Positions 17,623 to 26,322 of a stretch of DNA of 64,000 nt are shown here, piece after piece. The position numbers and the translations under genes were made by a program. This stretch comes from Ulvibacterium sp965228935 (lineage in GTDB: Bacteria; Bacteroidota; Bacteroidia; Flavobacteriales; Flavobacteriaceae). Each line of letters begins with the position of its first letter. The first letter of the stretch is position 1. The stretch is from positions 1,736,001-1,800,000 of the forward strand of contig NZ_OZ245846.1 in NCBI RefSeq assembly GCF_965228935.1. The letters run 5' to 3'. The notes below the pieces were generated by a model. That model saw only the letters and a list, made by a program, of their open reading frames with translations, searched no databases and was not told the DNA's origin.

Positions 17623-18175
17623 ATTTGGCTTTTTGGCTTTCATAATGGTTCTCTTGAGTATGGGTTGCAAGGAGAATGTTATTCCCAAACCCAAGGCCAT
17701 GTTGCGATTGGAGTATCCGGATCTTAAAACGGAGAATTTGGAAACAAAGAATTTTCAATTCCAATACAATACTATGGCCCGATTGAAAAATGAAGGGGAC
17801 AATTCACTTACGCTGGATTATCCCGGCATTAAAGGCTCCATTTTCATCACCTATAAGGAGGTAAATGACAATTTGGAGAAGTTACTTTCAGACGCCCAAA
17901 AACTATCCTATGAACATGTAGTGAAGGCAGATGGTATAGAGGCCAGTGAATTCCTGAATCCCGAAGAGCAGGTTTTTGGGATGTTCTATGAAGTTAGCGG
18001 CAATGCAGCCTCCCAAGCCCAGTTTTATGTTACGGACAGTACCTCGCATTTTGTCACCGGATCGCTCTATTTCTATGCCAAACCCAACTATGATTCCATT
18101 TATCCCGCAGCGGCCTATCTGCAAAAGGATATTCGCAGAATCATGGAAACTTTAAGATGGAAGCAGCGGCCCTAA
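17612..18175 (+). CDS. gldD: Gliding motility lipoprotein GldD
   Basis: A 187-residue lipoprotein. The signal peptide ends in the lipobox LSMGC, giving lipidation at Cys19. The mature part PKPKAMLRLEYPDLKTENLETKNFQFQYN is characteristic of GldD, which is needed for gliding and linked chitin use in F. johnsoniae. It overlaps gldE by 11 bases, so translation is likely coupled. A type IX secretion and gliding lifestyle for the host is therefore likely, though other gld and spr genes lie outside the window. Confidence 0.93.
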   Translation: MRNKFGFLAFIMVLLSMGCKENVIPKPKAMLRLEYPDLKTENLETKNFQFQYNTMARLKNEGDNSLTLDYPGIKGSIFITYKEVNDNLEKLLSDAQKLSYEHVVKADGIEASEFLNPEEQVFGMFYEVSGNAASQAQFYVTDSTSHFVTGSLYFYAKPNYDSIYPAAAYLQKDIRRIMETLRWKQRP

Positions 18176-18230
18176 AGGTCAAAACCGGCCTGCACACTTT
18201 TTCTGACTACTATTTGGGTAGGATTAGTCC

Positions 18231-18653
18231 TTACTTTTTTAATATCGCTTCCGCACGTTCTATACTGGAATTGATTTCCTCTCGAAGGGCCTTTACCTTT
18301 ACTTCCTCCTCATCCAACCATTTTTGCTTTTGTTCCGTAAGTGCTTTTCCGTTGAGGATTTCATCGGAATCAAAACGATCTCCAAAACCCCTCATCCAGT
18401 CCATCATGCTTTGATGCGAAGCCTGTAGGTTCTTCATTGCCTTTCCGTATTCCATCCCCATTTCCGTGGAATCCACTTTAGGTTTTAACTCCGCTACCAA
18501 CTTACTGATGGAACCCATTTTGGGCATGACCTCGTCATGAATGCCCATGACTTTTTCCATCTGATCGGTATTTGGATTCGTTGTTGCTTTTTTATCCTCT
18601 TTGCAGGATGCCGCAGCTATTAAAACTGCCAATAGAAAAATTACTTTTCTCAT
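18231..18653 (-). CDS. Small coiled-coil lipoprotein of unknown function
   Basis: A 140-residue protein starting at ATG 18653 (MRKVIFLLAVLIAAASC), with a clear lipobox and Cys17. Twelve upstream codons in the frame do not look like a signal peptide. The mature part is helical and charged, with many Met residues (HDEVMPKMGSISKLVAELKP, SHQSMMDWMRGFGDRFD). Related flavobacterial proteins are often labelled viral A-type inclusion protein, which carries no functional meaning. It is the last of three same-strand genes with the barrel and CNGKC proteins. Function unknown. Confidence 0.75.
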   Translation of the reverse strand: MRKVIFLLAVLIAAASCKEDKKATTNPNTDQMEKVMGIHDEVMPKMGSISKLVAELKPKVDSTEMGMEYGKAMKNLQASHQSMMDWMRGFGDRFDSDEILNGKALTEQKQKWLDEEEVKVKALREEINSSIERAEAILKK

Positions 18654-18745
18654 TTTTTGTTTTTTACAAATATAAACCATTCCCATCACGGAGATAGCAA
18701 GTTTGCCTTGATAGAAATGGTCTAAATCATTAGTTTGATTTTTAA

Positions 18746-19771
18746 TTATTTGAATGCATACTGCACTCCGAAGGTCATCATTTCCCTGTTCTTCAATTGT
18801 ATCCCGTTCAGATCTTGGTATAAGGGAAAAGCGAATTCAAAACCGACCCTAAGGTTTTTTAACAGACCATTCGGCAAATAGGTGTTAAACCCTATCCCGG
18901 AGTTCAAATAGTTTCCTCCGGAATTATCGGTATCGGCGGTTATGACCATCATGGGGTTCAAATTGGGATCTATGCCCTCTATTTCACCGACCAACACCCC
19001 TTCCAAGCGAAAAGAAAAACTTAGCCAATCGGTCGCTTTGGCAGCCAACCAATTGTTTAGGCTATAGCGGTTTCCATAACGGTAGTCCCTATCGTTTTTC
19101 CCAAAACGGAAAATACCTCGCAATTGGCCTCCATAGGATAGAATGTTTCCCTGGCACAAATAGGTCAATGCCAAATTGGTGTCAAAAGTACCGCTTCCGA
19201 TTTGCATGGGATAGGGCAGTTCCACCTCATTGGGTGAAGATGCGGGCGTAACATCACTTTCCGTGATGCTTCCGGTCGGAATTGAAAATCCTACTTGTGC
19301 ATGCATCGTCTGCCTGTTTTTGTTGAAGAACTTGTAGAGTCCGGAAATTTGGATGTCGCCCAATCCCGAAGCTTCGGTAGTGAACGTGCCGCCCATGCGG
19401 GTTATATGGTCCATTTCCATGGACAGGTAATTGAACATGGCCATTAGCGTAAGTTTGTCACTTGGGGCAAACATGGCACCTAGCATGTGCATGTTCATCG
19501 GCATTTGGGTAGGGGTCACCATATAATTGACCAGGGCATCATCAAAAGAGGCATCATCGCTCCCCTGCTTTAAATCCTCCATGTTCATATACATGTATCG
19601 GTAGCTGAACATCCATTCGCCTTTACCATGCATATGGTCTCCCATTACCGAAATAGGGGCGTGTCCATCTGGTCTGCCTGCAGACCATTTTTCGTTGTTC
19701 GTACTATTCGTTTCTTGAGCGCAAAGCATCATAGTTGCCATTGTTAAAATGGCAGATATATATAGTTTCAC
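18746..19771 (-). CDS. Met/His-rich outer-membrane barrel, putative transporter
   Basis: A 341-residue secreted beta-barrel of the meta-pathway phenol-degradation/transporter type, with a GTG start at 19771. The signal peptide ends at MLCAQE. Right after it comes a dense His/Met stretch (APISVMGDHMHGKGEWMFSY, then YMYMNMEDL and TQMPMNMHMLGAMF), followed by repeated amphipathic strands and a C-terminal aromatic-hydrophobic strand ending QYAFK. Met and His clusters of this kind often bind Cu(I), so a metal link is plausible but inferred. The upstream gene encodes a CNGKC protein. Confidence 0.7.
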   Translation of the reverse strand: MKLYISAILTMATMMLCAQETNSTNNEKWSAGRPDGHAPISVMGDHMHGKGEWMFSYRYMYMNMEDLKQGSDDASFDDALVNYMVTPTQMPMNMHMLGAMFAPSDKLTLMAMFNYLSMEMDHITRMGGTFTTEASGLGDIQISGLYKFFNKNRQTMHAQVGFSIPTGSITESDVTPASSPNEVELPYPMQIGSGTFDTNLALTYLCQGNILSYGGQLRGIFRFGKNDRDYRYGNRYSLNNWLAAKATDWLSFSFRLEGVLVGEIEGIDPNLNPMMVITADTDNSGGNYLNSGIGFNTYLPNGLLKNLRVGFEFAFPLYQDLNGIQLKNREMMTFGVQYAFK

Positions 19772-19853
19772 TTATGTGTTTTTTGAATTTTTAGAAATAG
19801 ATGGTTGGCAGGTCCTTTACCTTCGATTAGACTTGAACCTGCAAAAAAAAAAA

Positions 19854-20234
19854 TTAAACGCTTAAGCTAGGTGGACGAAAGCTGGAGTCGCTATATAGAA
19901 AGCTGTAGTTATTACTATATTGAAGGACTGAGGCACTTTTGGTGATTCCCGTCTTTTGCCTAGGGATCGCGAGAACATCAATAAAACCGATGGGATATTC
20001 CTCCATCGCTATTTTTGGGAGATTTTGTTTTTTCTCCTCGTTCTGTTCACTCAGTCTTTGCATCAGGTAGCACTTTCCATTGCAATGCAATTCTACTTTA
20101 TCCTTGTTGATACAGAGAAATTCGGCAATGTAGTCTTGATCTACTACATATTCAAACAAAGGAAATACAGGGCGAAGCATGGCCAAGACGTAGAGAAAAA
20201 CAAAAAATGACGCCCAAAAAGCTTTCAATTCCAT
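19854..20234 (-). CDS. Small membrane protein with CNGKC motif
   Basis: A 126-residue protein from ATG 20234; a TTG four codons upstream is less likely. An N-terminal membrane helix (AFWASFFVFLYVLAMLRPVF) and FEYVVDQDYIAEFLCINKDK precede the motif LHCNGKCYLMQRL, a Cys-x3-Cys pair in the periplasmic part. A short tail ends FRPPSLSV. Bacteroidota families with this CNGKC core and a terminal HPP/RPP-like ending occur near metal- or haem-linked outer-membrane genes. Function is not known. It is first in the same-strand trio and has 158 bases upstream before the divergent GIN gene. Confidence 0.7.
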   Translation of the reverse strand: MELKAFWASFFVFLYVLAMLRPVFPLFEYVVDQDYIAEFLCINKDKVELHCNGKCYLMQRLSEQNEEKKQNLPKIAMEEYPIGFIDVLAIPRQKTGITKSASVLQYSNNYSFLYSDSSFRPPSLSV

Positions 20235-20392
20235 TGGTTTTTGCAAAGTTAGGTGAAGAAATAGTTTTGAACCGTTTTTTGTCTAAAAATTCATGAAAAG
20301 GGTCTTTGATTTTTTTGGCTTGTAACTGTAACAAATGGTTCTACCTCTAGTCTCTAATATATCGGAAGACAACAACAATAAAATCTACTAAA

Positions 20393-21145
20393 ATGAAAAA
20401 AAATACTTTTTACACTTTGATCCTGACTTTTCTGACCTTTGGCGTGCTTCATGTGGATGCCCAGACCAAGACCCTGCGGGTAGACTCATTTGATAAGATT
20501 ATCCTTAGCCCCTATATCAGTGCGACATTGGTAGAAGGAGATAAGGAATCCGTGTATTTCGAATATGCCAACGTATCCGAAGATGAAATCAACGTGGAGG
20601 TCGAAGGCAAAACCCTGCGGATCTATCTGGATGGTGCCAAAACGTTGGATAGAAATGAAAAGGTAAGAGGTAACGGTTACAATATGAGCAGGGCTTACTA
20701 TGAAGGAGCCGAGGTAAAGGCGATTATCACCTATAAAAGTCTGCGAACCTTATCCGTTAGGGGTGAAGAAGTCATACGTTGTAAAAGCACTTTGGATCAA
20801 AGGGACTTTACCTTACGCATTTATGGGGAATCACAGGTTTACCTTTCCGAGGTTAATTTGGACAAGCTCAAAGTCACTATTTACGGACAAAGCTATTTCG
20901 AAGTTCAAAAAGGAACCGTTGGATATCAAAAATTTACGGCCTATGGCGAAAGTAAGGTGAACACCTTGGCAATTGACAATGCGGACACTAAAATATTGGC
21001 CTATGGTGAGAGCGATTTTAGGGTAAACGTAGCCGATAGACTTAAGGTTACCTGTTACGGGGAAACCCATGTTACTTATGAAGGCAGTCCAAAAATAGAT
21101 AGGGGCATCGTAATTGGTGAGGCTACTATTCGCAAGATTGGTTAG
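20393..21145 (+). CDS. GIN-domain (DUF2807) putative adhesin-type protein
   Basis: A 250-residue secreted protein; the signal peptide ends at GVLHVDAQT. The rest is a right-handed beta-solenoid of short repeats alternating G/T-rich strands, with RVDSFDKIILSPYISATLVEGD at the N-terminus and repeated YGES-like turns (IYGESQVYLSEV, AYGESKVNTLAI, AYGESDFRVNV, CYGETHVTYEG). This is the head GIN domain annotated as putative auto-transporter adhesin. The molecular role is unknown. A strong terminator follows. Confidence 0.85.
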   Translation: MKKNTFYTLILTFLTFGVLHVDAQTKTLRVDSFDKIILSPYISATLVEGDKESVYFEYANVSEDEINVEVEGKTLRIYLDGAKTLDRNEKVRGNGYNMSRAYYEGAEVKAIITYKSLRTLSVRGEEVIRCKSTLDQRDFTLRIYGESQVYLSEVNLDKLKVTIYGQSYFEVQKGTVGYQKFTAYGESKVNTLAIDNADTKILAYGESDFRVNVADRLKVTCYGETHVTYEGSPKIDRGIVIGEATIRKIG

Positions 21146-21164
21146 TGTTTATTTAATTGAGGGT

Positions 21165-21194
21165 GCACGGAAAGGATTTAAATCCTTTCCGTGC
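21165..21194 (+). terminator. Strong bidirectional terminator
   Basis: A perfect 30-base palindrome with arms GCACGGAAAGGATTT and AAATCCTTTCCGTGC. It is followed on the plus strand by TTGTTTTTTATT and placed between the convergent GIN and M16 genes. The plus-strand T run makes it a good terminator for the GIN gene; on the minus strand it has little T run. Confidence 0.85.
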
Positions 21195-21201
21195 TTGTTT
21201 T

Positions 21202-23265
21202 TTATTCGAAATCCGCGTCGGAGACCCCCTCGTTCACTTTTATTTCCTGTACCAAGAACTCCATACTCTGTGGCCCCATGGATTGGGTCAATTTAAAAGG
21301 GAACTGTATGCCGGATACTTCCTTGTAATCGTCATAGATCAAAACCTGTTGCATTTGCTGTCCCTGCATTTCCGTGGTATTGACTTCTTGTAACTTAAGG
21401 CCACTTTCCATATCATAGAAAATCGATTTTTCATCGGATATTCTCAGTTTATAGGCTTTCTTGCCTTCAACAGTTTCGATACCCTCCAGTAAAAGATCGT
21501 TGTCTAAGTAGTTGAGCTCCGGAAATGGGGCGGATTCCTCCCTTGCCTTTTTCAATTCCTCTTCGCCCAAATCCTTGCGTTGACCCTGCATTACCATATA
21601 ACCCATATTCCCATCCAGAACCTGCTTGTTTACGGAATTGCCCATCACCTTAAAATCTTGCATAAACTGATTGTTGGCGGTTTTTTTCAGTTCTAGGGTC
21701 AATTTTGTACCCTGCATTTCGGTCTCTGCCACTATGGCGTAGGATTGTACCCCTTCCAGTTTTTCCTTGCCGCCTAGGGCATTGAGGTATTTATGGATAA
21801 CATCTTTGGCCGTAACGTCCTCTGGTATTTCGGCACTATAATCCGGTTTTTCCGTTGCGTTTGCATATTTGTCAAAATACCTCACGGGAATGTTCTTTCC
21901 ATTGAAGGGGATCTTTTCCAAATTCTCCGCGACCTCACTTCCCTTTCCGGTAACTACGATACGGAAATTGTTCAAGGCTATGAATTTTTGGGCGGCCTCC
22001 TGGATTTGCTCCGCGGTTACCGCATTGATTTTTTCCAGATAGGTTGTGTAGAAATCCTCCGGTAGATTTTCTGTAAGGATATTAAGGGCGTAACGTGCAA
22101 TGGTTTCCGGTCGTTCCAAGGCCATAACAAATTCCCCTACATATTCGGCTTTGGAGATTTCGATTTCCTCGGCATCCACCTTTTCATTTCTGATTCGTTT
22201 TAATTGATCCAGAAATACCGTTACGGCGCTGTCCGTAACTACATTTCGCACACTTGCCCCGGCGCGAAAGCGAGAGACATATTTATCCGCCCCGATACTT
22301 GATCTTGCACCATAGGTATATCCCTTATCCTCACGAAGACTGGCATTGAGATAGCTGCGCATACCACCGCCCAAAACATTGTTGGCCAATAACGAGGGAA
22401 AGTAGTCTTCGTCCCCCATTTTTAAATCTATGACATTCTGTACGGCAATTTCGGATTGTACCGCATTGGGCATATCCACAAAATTTATTTGGGTGTACTG
22501 TACATTTTTTGGTTCGGCGAGTGTAAAAACCGGTGGACTGGCCTTTCGCCATAACTGAAAAAGTTCAGTGACTTTTTCCTTTGTTTTTTCGAAATCTACA
22601 TCACCTATGATGGCCAGATAGGCATTTTTGGGAACAAAATAGTTACGGTAATTGGATGCCACTTGCTCCAGGGTAACCCGCTTTATACTTTCTTGAGTGA
22701 CAAATTCCCCGTACGGATGGTTCACCCCATATGCTAATGCACTTTCTACTCTTCTAGCTGCTGTGGCTACACTTTTTTCCCCGGATTTAAGGGCGTCCAA
22801 AAGAATGTTACGTTCCTTTTCCAATTCTTCCACTGTAAAATTGGGATTAAGTGCCGCATCTGCAAGTAGCTCCAGAATACGGTCTGCATATTTGGACAGG
22901 CCGGAAGCGGAAGCACCGCTAGAACTGAAGTTTATGGTCGCGCCCATGTAGTCCACTTCTTCGTTATAGGTATCCTTATCGATATTTGTAGAACCCTTGC
23001 CCAGCAAGCTGCCCGTTAACTGACTTACCCCGGCTATTTCACCTTCTACATAAGGAGGATTATCTATGGCCAGCGTATAGGAAACCCTAGGAAGCTTATG
23101 GTTTTCTACCACGATAACCTGCAGACCGTTGTCCAGCTTAAAAGTTTGGGGAACCCCTAAATTGATTTCGGGAATAGGCCCTATCTTTGGTTCCTTGCTT
23201 CTGTCCAGTTGCGCCGTTAGGGCACATGTAATCAATAAAAAGAGTGATAAAATCGATTTTTTCAT
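21202..23265 (-). CDS. M16-family protein lacking the zinc motif, with LolA-like tail
   Basis: A 687-residue secreted protein from ATG 23265 (MKKSILSLFLLITCALTAQL). Residues about 35-480 form two M16 domains. The HxxEH site expected near residue 85 is replaced by VSQLTGSLLGKGSTN, so this half is probably inactive. The C-terminal domain retains MRSYLNASLREDKGYTYGA, the R/Y motif that completes the partner's active site in M16B heterodimers. Residues about 490-687 add a domain of the lipoprotein-sorting, LolA-like type (QGTKLTLELKKTANNQFMQDFKVMGN). It starts 1 base after the stop of the catalytic subunit. Confidence 0.88.
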   Translation of the reverse strand: MKKSILSLFLLITCALTAQLDRSKEPKIGPIPEINLGVPQTFKLDNGLQVIVVENHKLPRVSYTLAIDNPPYVEGEIAGVSQLTGSLLGKGSTNIDKDTYNEEVDYMGATINFSSSGASASGLSKYADRILELLADAALNPNFTVEELEKERNILLDALKSGEKSVATAARRVESALAYGVNHPYGEFVTQESIKRVTLEQVASNYRNYFVPKNAYLAIIGDVDFEKTKEKVTELFQLWRKASPPVFTLAEPKNVQYTQINFVDMPNAVQSEIAVQNVIDLKMGDEDYFPSLLANNVLGGGMRSYLNASLREDKGYTYGARSSIGADKYVSRFRAGASVRNVVTDSAVTVFLDQLKRIRNEKVDAEEIEISKAEYVGEFVMALERPETIARYALNILTENLPEDFYTTYLEKINAVTAEQIQEAAQKFIALNNFRIVVTGKGSEVAENLEKIPFNGKNIPVRYFDKYANATEKPDYSAEIPEDVTAKDVIHKYLNALGGKEKLEGVQSYAIVAETEMQGTKLTLELKKTANNQFMQDFKVMGNSVNKQVLDGNMGYMVMQGQRKDLGEEELKKAREESAPFPELNYLDNDLLLEGIETVEGKKAYKLRISDEKSIFYDMESGLKLQEVNTTEMQGQQMQQVLIYDDYKEVSGIQFPFKLTQSMGPQSMEFLVQEIKVNEGVSDADFE

Positions 23266-23266
23266 C

Positions 23267-24586
23267 TTATTGGTTTTCCGTTTTCGGTAAATACTCCAGT
23301 AACAAGCGTTGATTTGAGCCCAGGTATTTTTTGGCAATGTCCCTAATCTCTTCCCGGGTTATGGAACGGTACAAGTCTATTTCTGTATTTATAAGGTTAG
23401 TATCCCCATAGAGCAGATAATAATTGGCCAAGGAAGCTGCAACTCCCTCAAGGGTAGCGTTGGAGTTCACAAATTGATTTTCAAACTGGTTCAATAGTTT
23501 TTGATGGTCCTTTTCCGAAATGAGCTCTGTCTGCAATTTTTGAATCTCCTCGTCAAATTCCACGACCAAGGCGTCCAAAGGGGTTTCCCCCAAAGGAAGG
23601 GCCAGAATGGCATAAATACCGTAGTCTTCCTGGCTTAAGTTTACCGCCTGTACGGCAAGGGCCATTTTTTTGTCATCGACCAGTTTTTTATACAATTTGG
23701 AACTGTTCCCATTGCTTAGATAAGTGGATATCATATCCAACACCCTGGCATCCCTTGTCGTAAAGGAAGGTGTTCTATAACAGGCCACTATTGCCGGAAT
23801 TTGGATATTGGCATCATAGGCCGTTGCCTTAAATTCCTGTGTAATCGATTTTTCCTTGGGGAAACTGCGCTCAATTTTAGCGCCCTTGGGAATAGGCCCA
23901 AAATAGTCCTGGATCATTTTTTTCGTTGATGGGATATCAATATCGCCAGCTACGATCAAGGCGGCATTGTTCGGGATATAGAATTTGTTGTTAAAAGCGA
24001 TAAACTCTTCCAGGGTGGCCGCGTCCAGATGCTCCATGGAACCGATGGTAGTCCAACGGTAGGGATGCTCTACAAAAAGGTTTTTCTTTATCTCCGTAAG
24101 TAAATTTCCATAAGGACGGTTATCCACACGTAATCTTTTCTCCTCTTTCACCACTTCGTTCTGGGTGTCCACGCCCACCTGTTCGATTACGGGGTGCAAC
24201 AGCCGTTCGGATTCCAGCCAAAGGCCCGTTTCCAGGGCATTGGAAGGGAAAACTTCATAATAGTAGGTACGGTCATCATTAGTGGTGGCATTATTTCTTC
24301 CTCCTTTGGAAGAAACTATTTTATCCCATTCCCCGCGGCCGATGTTTTTGGTTCCTTCAAAAAGAAGATGTTCAAAAAAGTGTGCAAATCCCGTACGTTC
24401 AGGGTCTTCGTCCTTTGCGCCCACATGATAGGCCATTGAGGTCACAACAATAGGTGCCGTGTTATCCTGATGAAGGATTACGTGCAATCCATTGTCGAGG
24501 TCGTATTCTTCAAAAGCAACCTCCTGGGCACCAATGCTTGCAACATGCATGAGGGAAACAAGTAAAAAGAAGGGTATTTTTTTCAT
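23267..24586 (-). CDS. M16 zinc metalloprotease, catalytic subunit
   Basis: A 439-residue secreted peptidase (signal peptide MKKIPFFLLVSLMHVASIGAQE). The inverted zinc site HxxEH is present in GFAHFFEHLLFEGTKNI, with the distal glutamate in TQNEVVKEEKRLRVDNRPYG. It has two M16 domains, about 430 residues as in M16B enzymes. It is transcribed first in a two-gene operon with the inactive partner, which is the usual arrangement of heterodimeric M16B proteases. Probable role: degradation of peptides in the periplasm or at the surface. Confidence 0.92.
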   Translation of the reverse strand: MKKIPFFLLVSLMHVASIGAQEVAFEEYDLDNGLHVILHQDNTAPIVVTSMAYHVGAKDEDPERTGFAHFFEHLLFEGTKNIGRGEWDKIVSSKGGRNNATTNDDRTYYYEVFPSNALETGLWLESERLLHPVIEQVGVDTQNEVVKEEKRLRVDNRPYGNLLTEIKKNLFVEHPYRWTTIGSMEHLDAATLEEFIAFNNKFYIPNNAALIVAGDIDIPSTKKMIQDYFGPIPKGAKIERSFPKEKSITQEFKATAYDANIQIPAIVACYRTPSFTTRDARVLDMISTYLSNGNSSKLYKKLVDDKKMALAVQAVNLSQEDYGIYAILALPLGETPLDALVVEFDEEIQKLQTELISEKDHQKLLNQFENQFVNSNATLEGVAASLANYYLLYGDTNLINTEIDLYRSITREEIRDIAKKYLGSNQRLLLEYLPKTENQ

Positions 24587-24760
24587 AATCAGGTGGGTTA
24601 GATCTGTACGTCCTTTGAAATAAGTAGTAATCGGGTACTAATTGTTACACGAATATAATTTTTTTGAGGAATTGAATAAGATCCCGGCTAGGCTTTAACA
24701 AGAATTTCTATCATATTTTGTACTTTTAAGTAATTATACATCAACATAAAGCTATTGGAA

Positions 24761-25216
24761 ATGAAGGAGTTTGCCTTGCCCATACGATTTGGTGTGGCCA
24801 CAAGTGGTTGCCTTATTGCCTATTTCCTTATGCTTTCGCTATTCAATTTGCATATCAATGTATTTTATAGTCTTTTCAATGGTGTAATTACCGGTTTTGG
24901 AATTTACGAGGCCATTAAATTTTTTAGGTTAAAGGATAAGGAGGGATTCAATTATGGAAAAGGATTTACGGCAGGTTTGATTACGGGGGGCGTGGCTACC
25001 TTAATTTTCACCTTGTTTTTCGCCTTGTATTCCACTGAACTCAACATCGAATTTTTGAACGAGCTTTCTACCGTTTGGGCCAAAGATTATCACAATTTTG
25101 AGGGGATAGTTTTCCTTACGGTCGCCGTCATGGGTTTTGCGACTTCCTTGGTGCTAACACTTTCTTTTATGCAGCTTTTTAAGACGAGCAACAATCCGAA
25201 AAACAAATCGGTTTAA
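24761..25216 (+). CDS. DUF4199 membrane protein
   Basis: A 151-residue integral membrane protein; ATG 24761 is preferred over the TTG two codons upstream. Four hydrophobic segments are visible, with the family-typical FNYGKGFTAGLITGGVATLIFTLFFALYS in the middle and LNELSTVWAKDYHNFEGIVFLT in the second half. DUF4199 is common in Bacteroidota and has no assigned function. It stands alone between the M16 operon and the ribosomal genes. Confidence 0.85.
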   Translation: MKEFALPIRFGVATSGCLIAYFLMLSLFNLHINVFYSLFNGVITGFGIYEAIKFFRLKDKEGFNYGKGFTAGLITGGVATLIFTLFFALYSTELNIEFLNELSTVWAKDYHNFEGIVFLTVAVMGFATSLVLTLSFMQLFKTSNNPKNKSV

Positions 25217-25233
25217 AAACTCCTTAAAATCAC

Positions 25234-25263
25234 TTGTGGATTAGTGAATTACCCCTATATTTG
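25234..25263 (+). promoter_or_regulatory. Promoter of rplU-rpmA
   Basis: TTG (25234-25236), exactly 19 bases, then TATATTTG (25256-25263): a full match to the Bacteroidota housekeeping consensus TTG-N19-TAnnTTTG. The predicted leader is about 77 bases. Confidence 0.8.
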
Positions 25264-25347
25264 CACCCGCCTATGAAAAAAATCCATGAGGTTTTATGGC
25301 GGAGAAATCCTAACGGAGGATTATAAATTAAAATCAATATACACGCT

Positions 25348-25908
25348 ATGTACGCAATTGTAGAGATGGCAGGGCAGCAATTTAAAGTTGCGAAAGACCA
25401 AAAAGTGTATGTTCACCGTTTACAGACGGAAGAAGGTAAAAAGGTAACTTTTAACAATGTACTTCTTTTGGATGACGGCAAGAATGTAACTATTGGCGCC
25501 CCGGCTATAGACGGAGCCGCTGTTGAGGCCAAAGTCGTGAAGCACCTTAGAGGTGACAAAGTGATTGTCTTTAAGAAGAAAAGACGCAAGGGATATCGTA
25601 AGAAAAACGGTCATAGACAATTCCTTACGGAAATCGTTGTAGAAGGCATTATTGCCAAAGGGGCCAAAAAAGCCGCTCCGGAAAAGGCAAAAGAGGAAAA
25701 GCCTGTCGCCAAAAAGGCCGAAGCAAAAAAAGAAGCTCCAAAGGCCGCTCCGGTAAAAGAAGTCGCTAAGCCCAAGGCAGAACCCAAAGCGGTGGAGGAT
25801 TTAAGCAAGAAAACCGTGGCCGAACTAAAGGAAATGGCAAAAGCCAAGGATATTACGGGCTATTCCTCAATGAAAAAAGCCGAATTGATTGCGGCATTGG
25901 AAAAATAG
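25348..25908 (+). CDS. rplU: 50S ribosomal protein bL21 with Rho_N/SAP-like C-terminal domain
   Basis: A 186-residue protein against about 103 for a plain bL21. Residues 1-103 are bL21 (MYAIVEMAGQQFKVAKDQKVYV through VFKKKRRKGYRKKNGHRQF). Residues about 105-148 form an Ala/Lys/Pro/Glu linker. The last 40 residues (DLSKKTVAELKEMAKAKDI, then TGYSSMKKAELIAALEK) match the small Rho_N/SAP-like helical fold known from the Rho N-terminus and other nucleic acid-binding proteins. Longer bL21 forms exist in Flavobacteriia. The added domain may bind RNA or DNA, but its role is unknown. Confidence 0.95.
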   Translation: MYAIVEMAGQQFKVAKDQKVYVHRLQTEEGKKVTFNNVLLLDDGKNVTIGAPAIDGAAVEAKVVKHLRGDKVIVFKKKRRKGYRKKNGHRQFLTEIVVEGIIAKGAKKAAPEKAKEEKPVAKKAEAKKEAPKAAPVKEVAKPKAEPKAVEDLSKKTVAELKEMAKAKDITGYSSMKKAELIAALEK

Positions 25909-25932
25909 AGAACGAACGAAAAACGATAGATC

Positions 25933-26193
25933 ATGGCACATAAAAAAGGTGTAGGTAGTTCAAAAAATGGTAGGGAATCAGAATCGAAACGCTTAGGCGT
26001 AAAGATTTTCGGTGGCCAAGCTGCCGTTGCGGGAAACATCATCGTTAGACAACGGGGTACCAAACACAACCCTGGCGAGAATGTGTATGCCGGCAAGGAT
26101 CATACCCTACATGCCAAAGTAGATGGTTTGGTAAAGTTTGAAAAGAAAGCCGGTGGAAAATCCTATGTTTCCATTGAGCCGTTTGAGGCTTAG
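25933..26193 (+). CDS. rpmA: 50S ribosomal protein bL27
   Basis: An 86-residue ribosomal protein with the standard N-terminus MAHKKGVGSSKNGRESESKRLG, which reaches the peptidyl transferase centre, and the IVRQRGTKHNPGENVYAGKDHTL core. It is 24 bases after rplU and co-transcribed with it; a terminator follows at 26218. The N-terminus has no cleavable extension of the Firmicutes kind. Confidence 0.98.
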   Translation: MAHKKGVGSSKNGRESESKRLGVKIFGGQAAVAGNIIVRQRGTKHNPGENVYAGKDHTLHAKVDGLVKFEKKAGGKSYVSIEPFEA

Positions 26194-26217
26194 AAATCTT
26201 TCCGAAAATATTGGATG

Positions 26218-26246
26218 AACCCTCACTGAGAAGTGGGGGTTTTTTA
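26218..26246 (+). terminator. Terminator of the rplU-rpmA operon
   Basis: Stem AACCCTCACT / AGTGGGGGTT (one T-G wobble) with a 4-base loop, followed by a T run to about 26246. Confidence 0.8.
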
Positions 26247-26322
26247 TTTTAAAGTTTTCATAACCCTATCATAATGCAATAGTAATTGTAAATGATATAC
26301 TTCGGCTTTTAAAAGCTTTTTA

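Noticed and set aside
19822..19850. GCAGGT/ACCTGC-type inverted repeat after the CNGKC gene
   Set aside because: The loop is long, and the homopolymer run is on the wrong side for a terminator on either strand.
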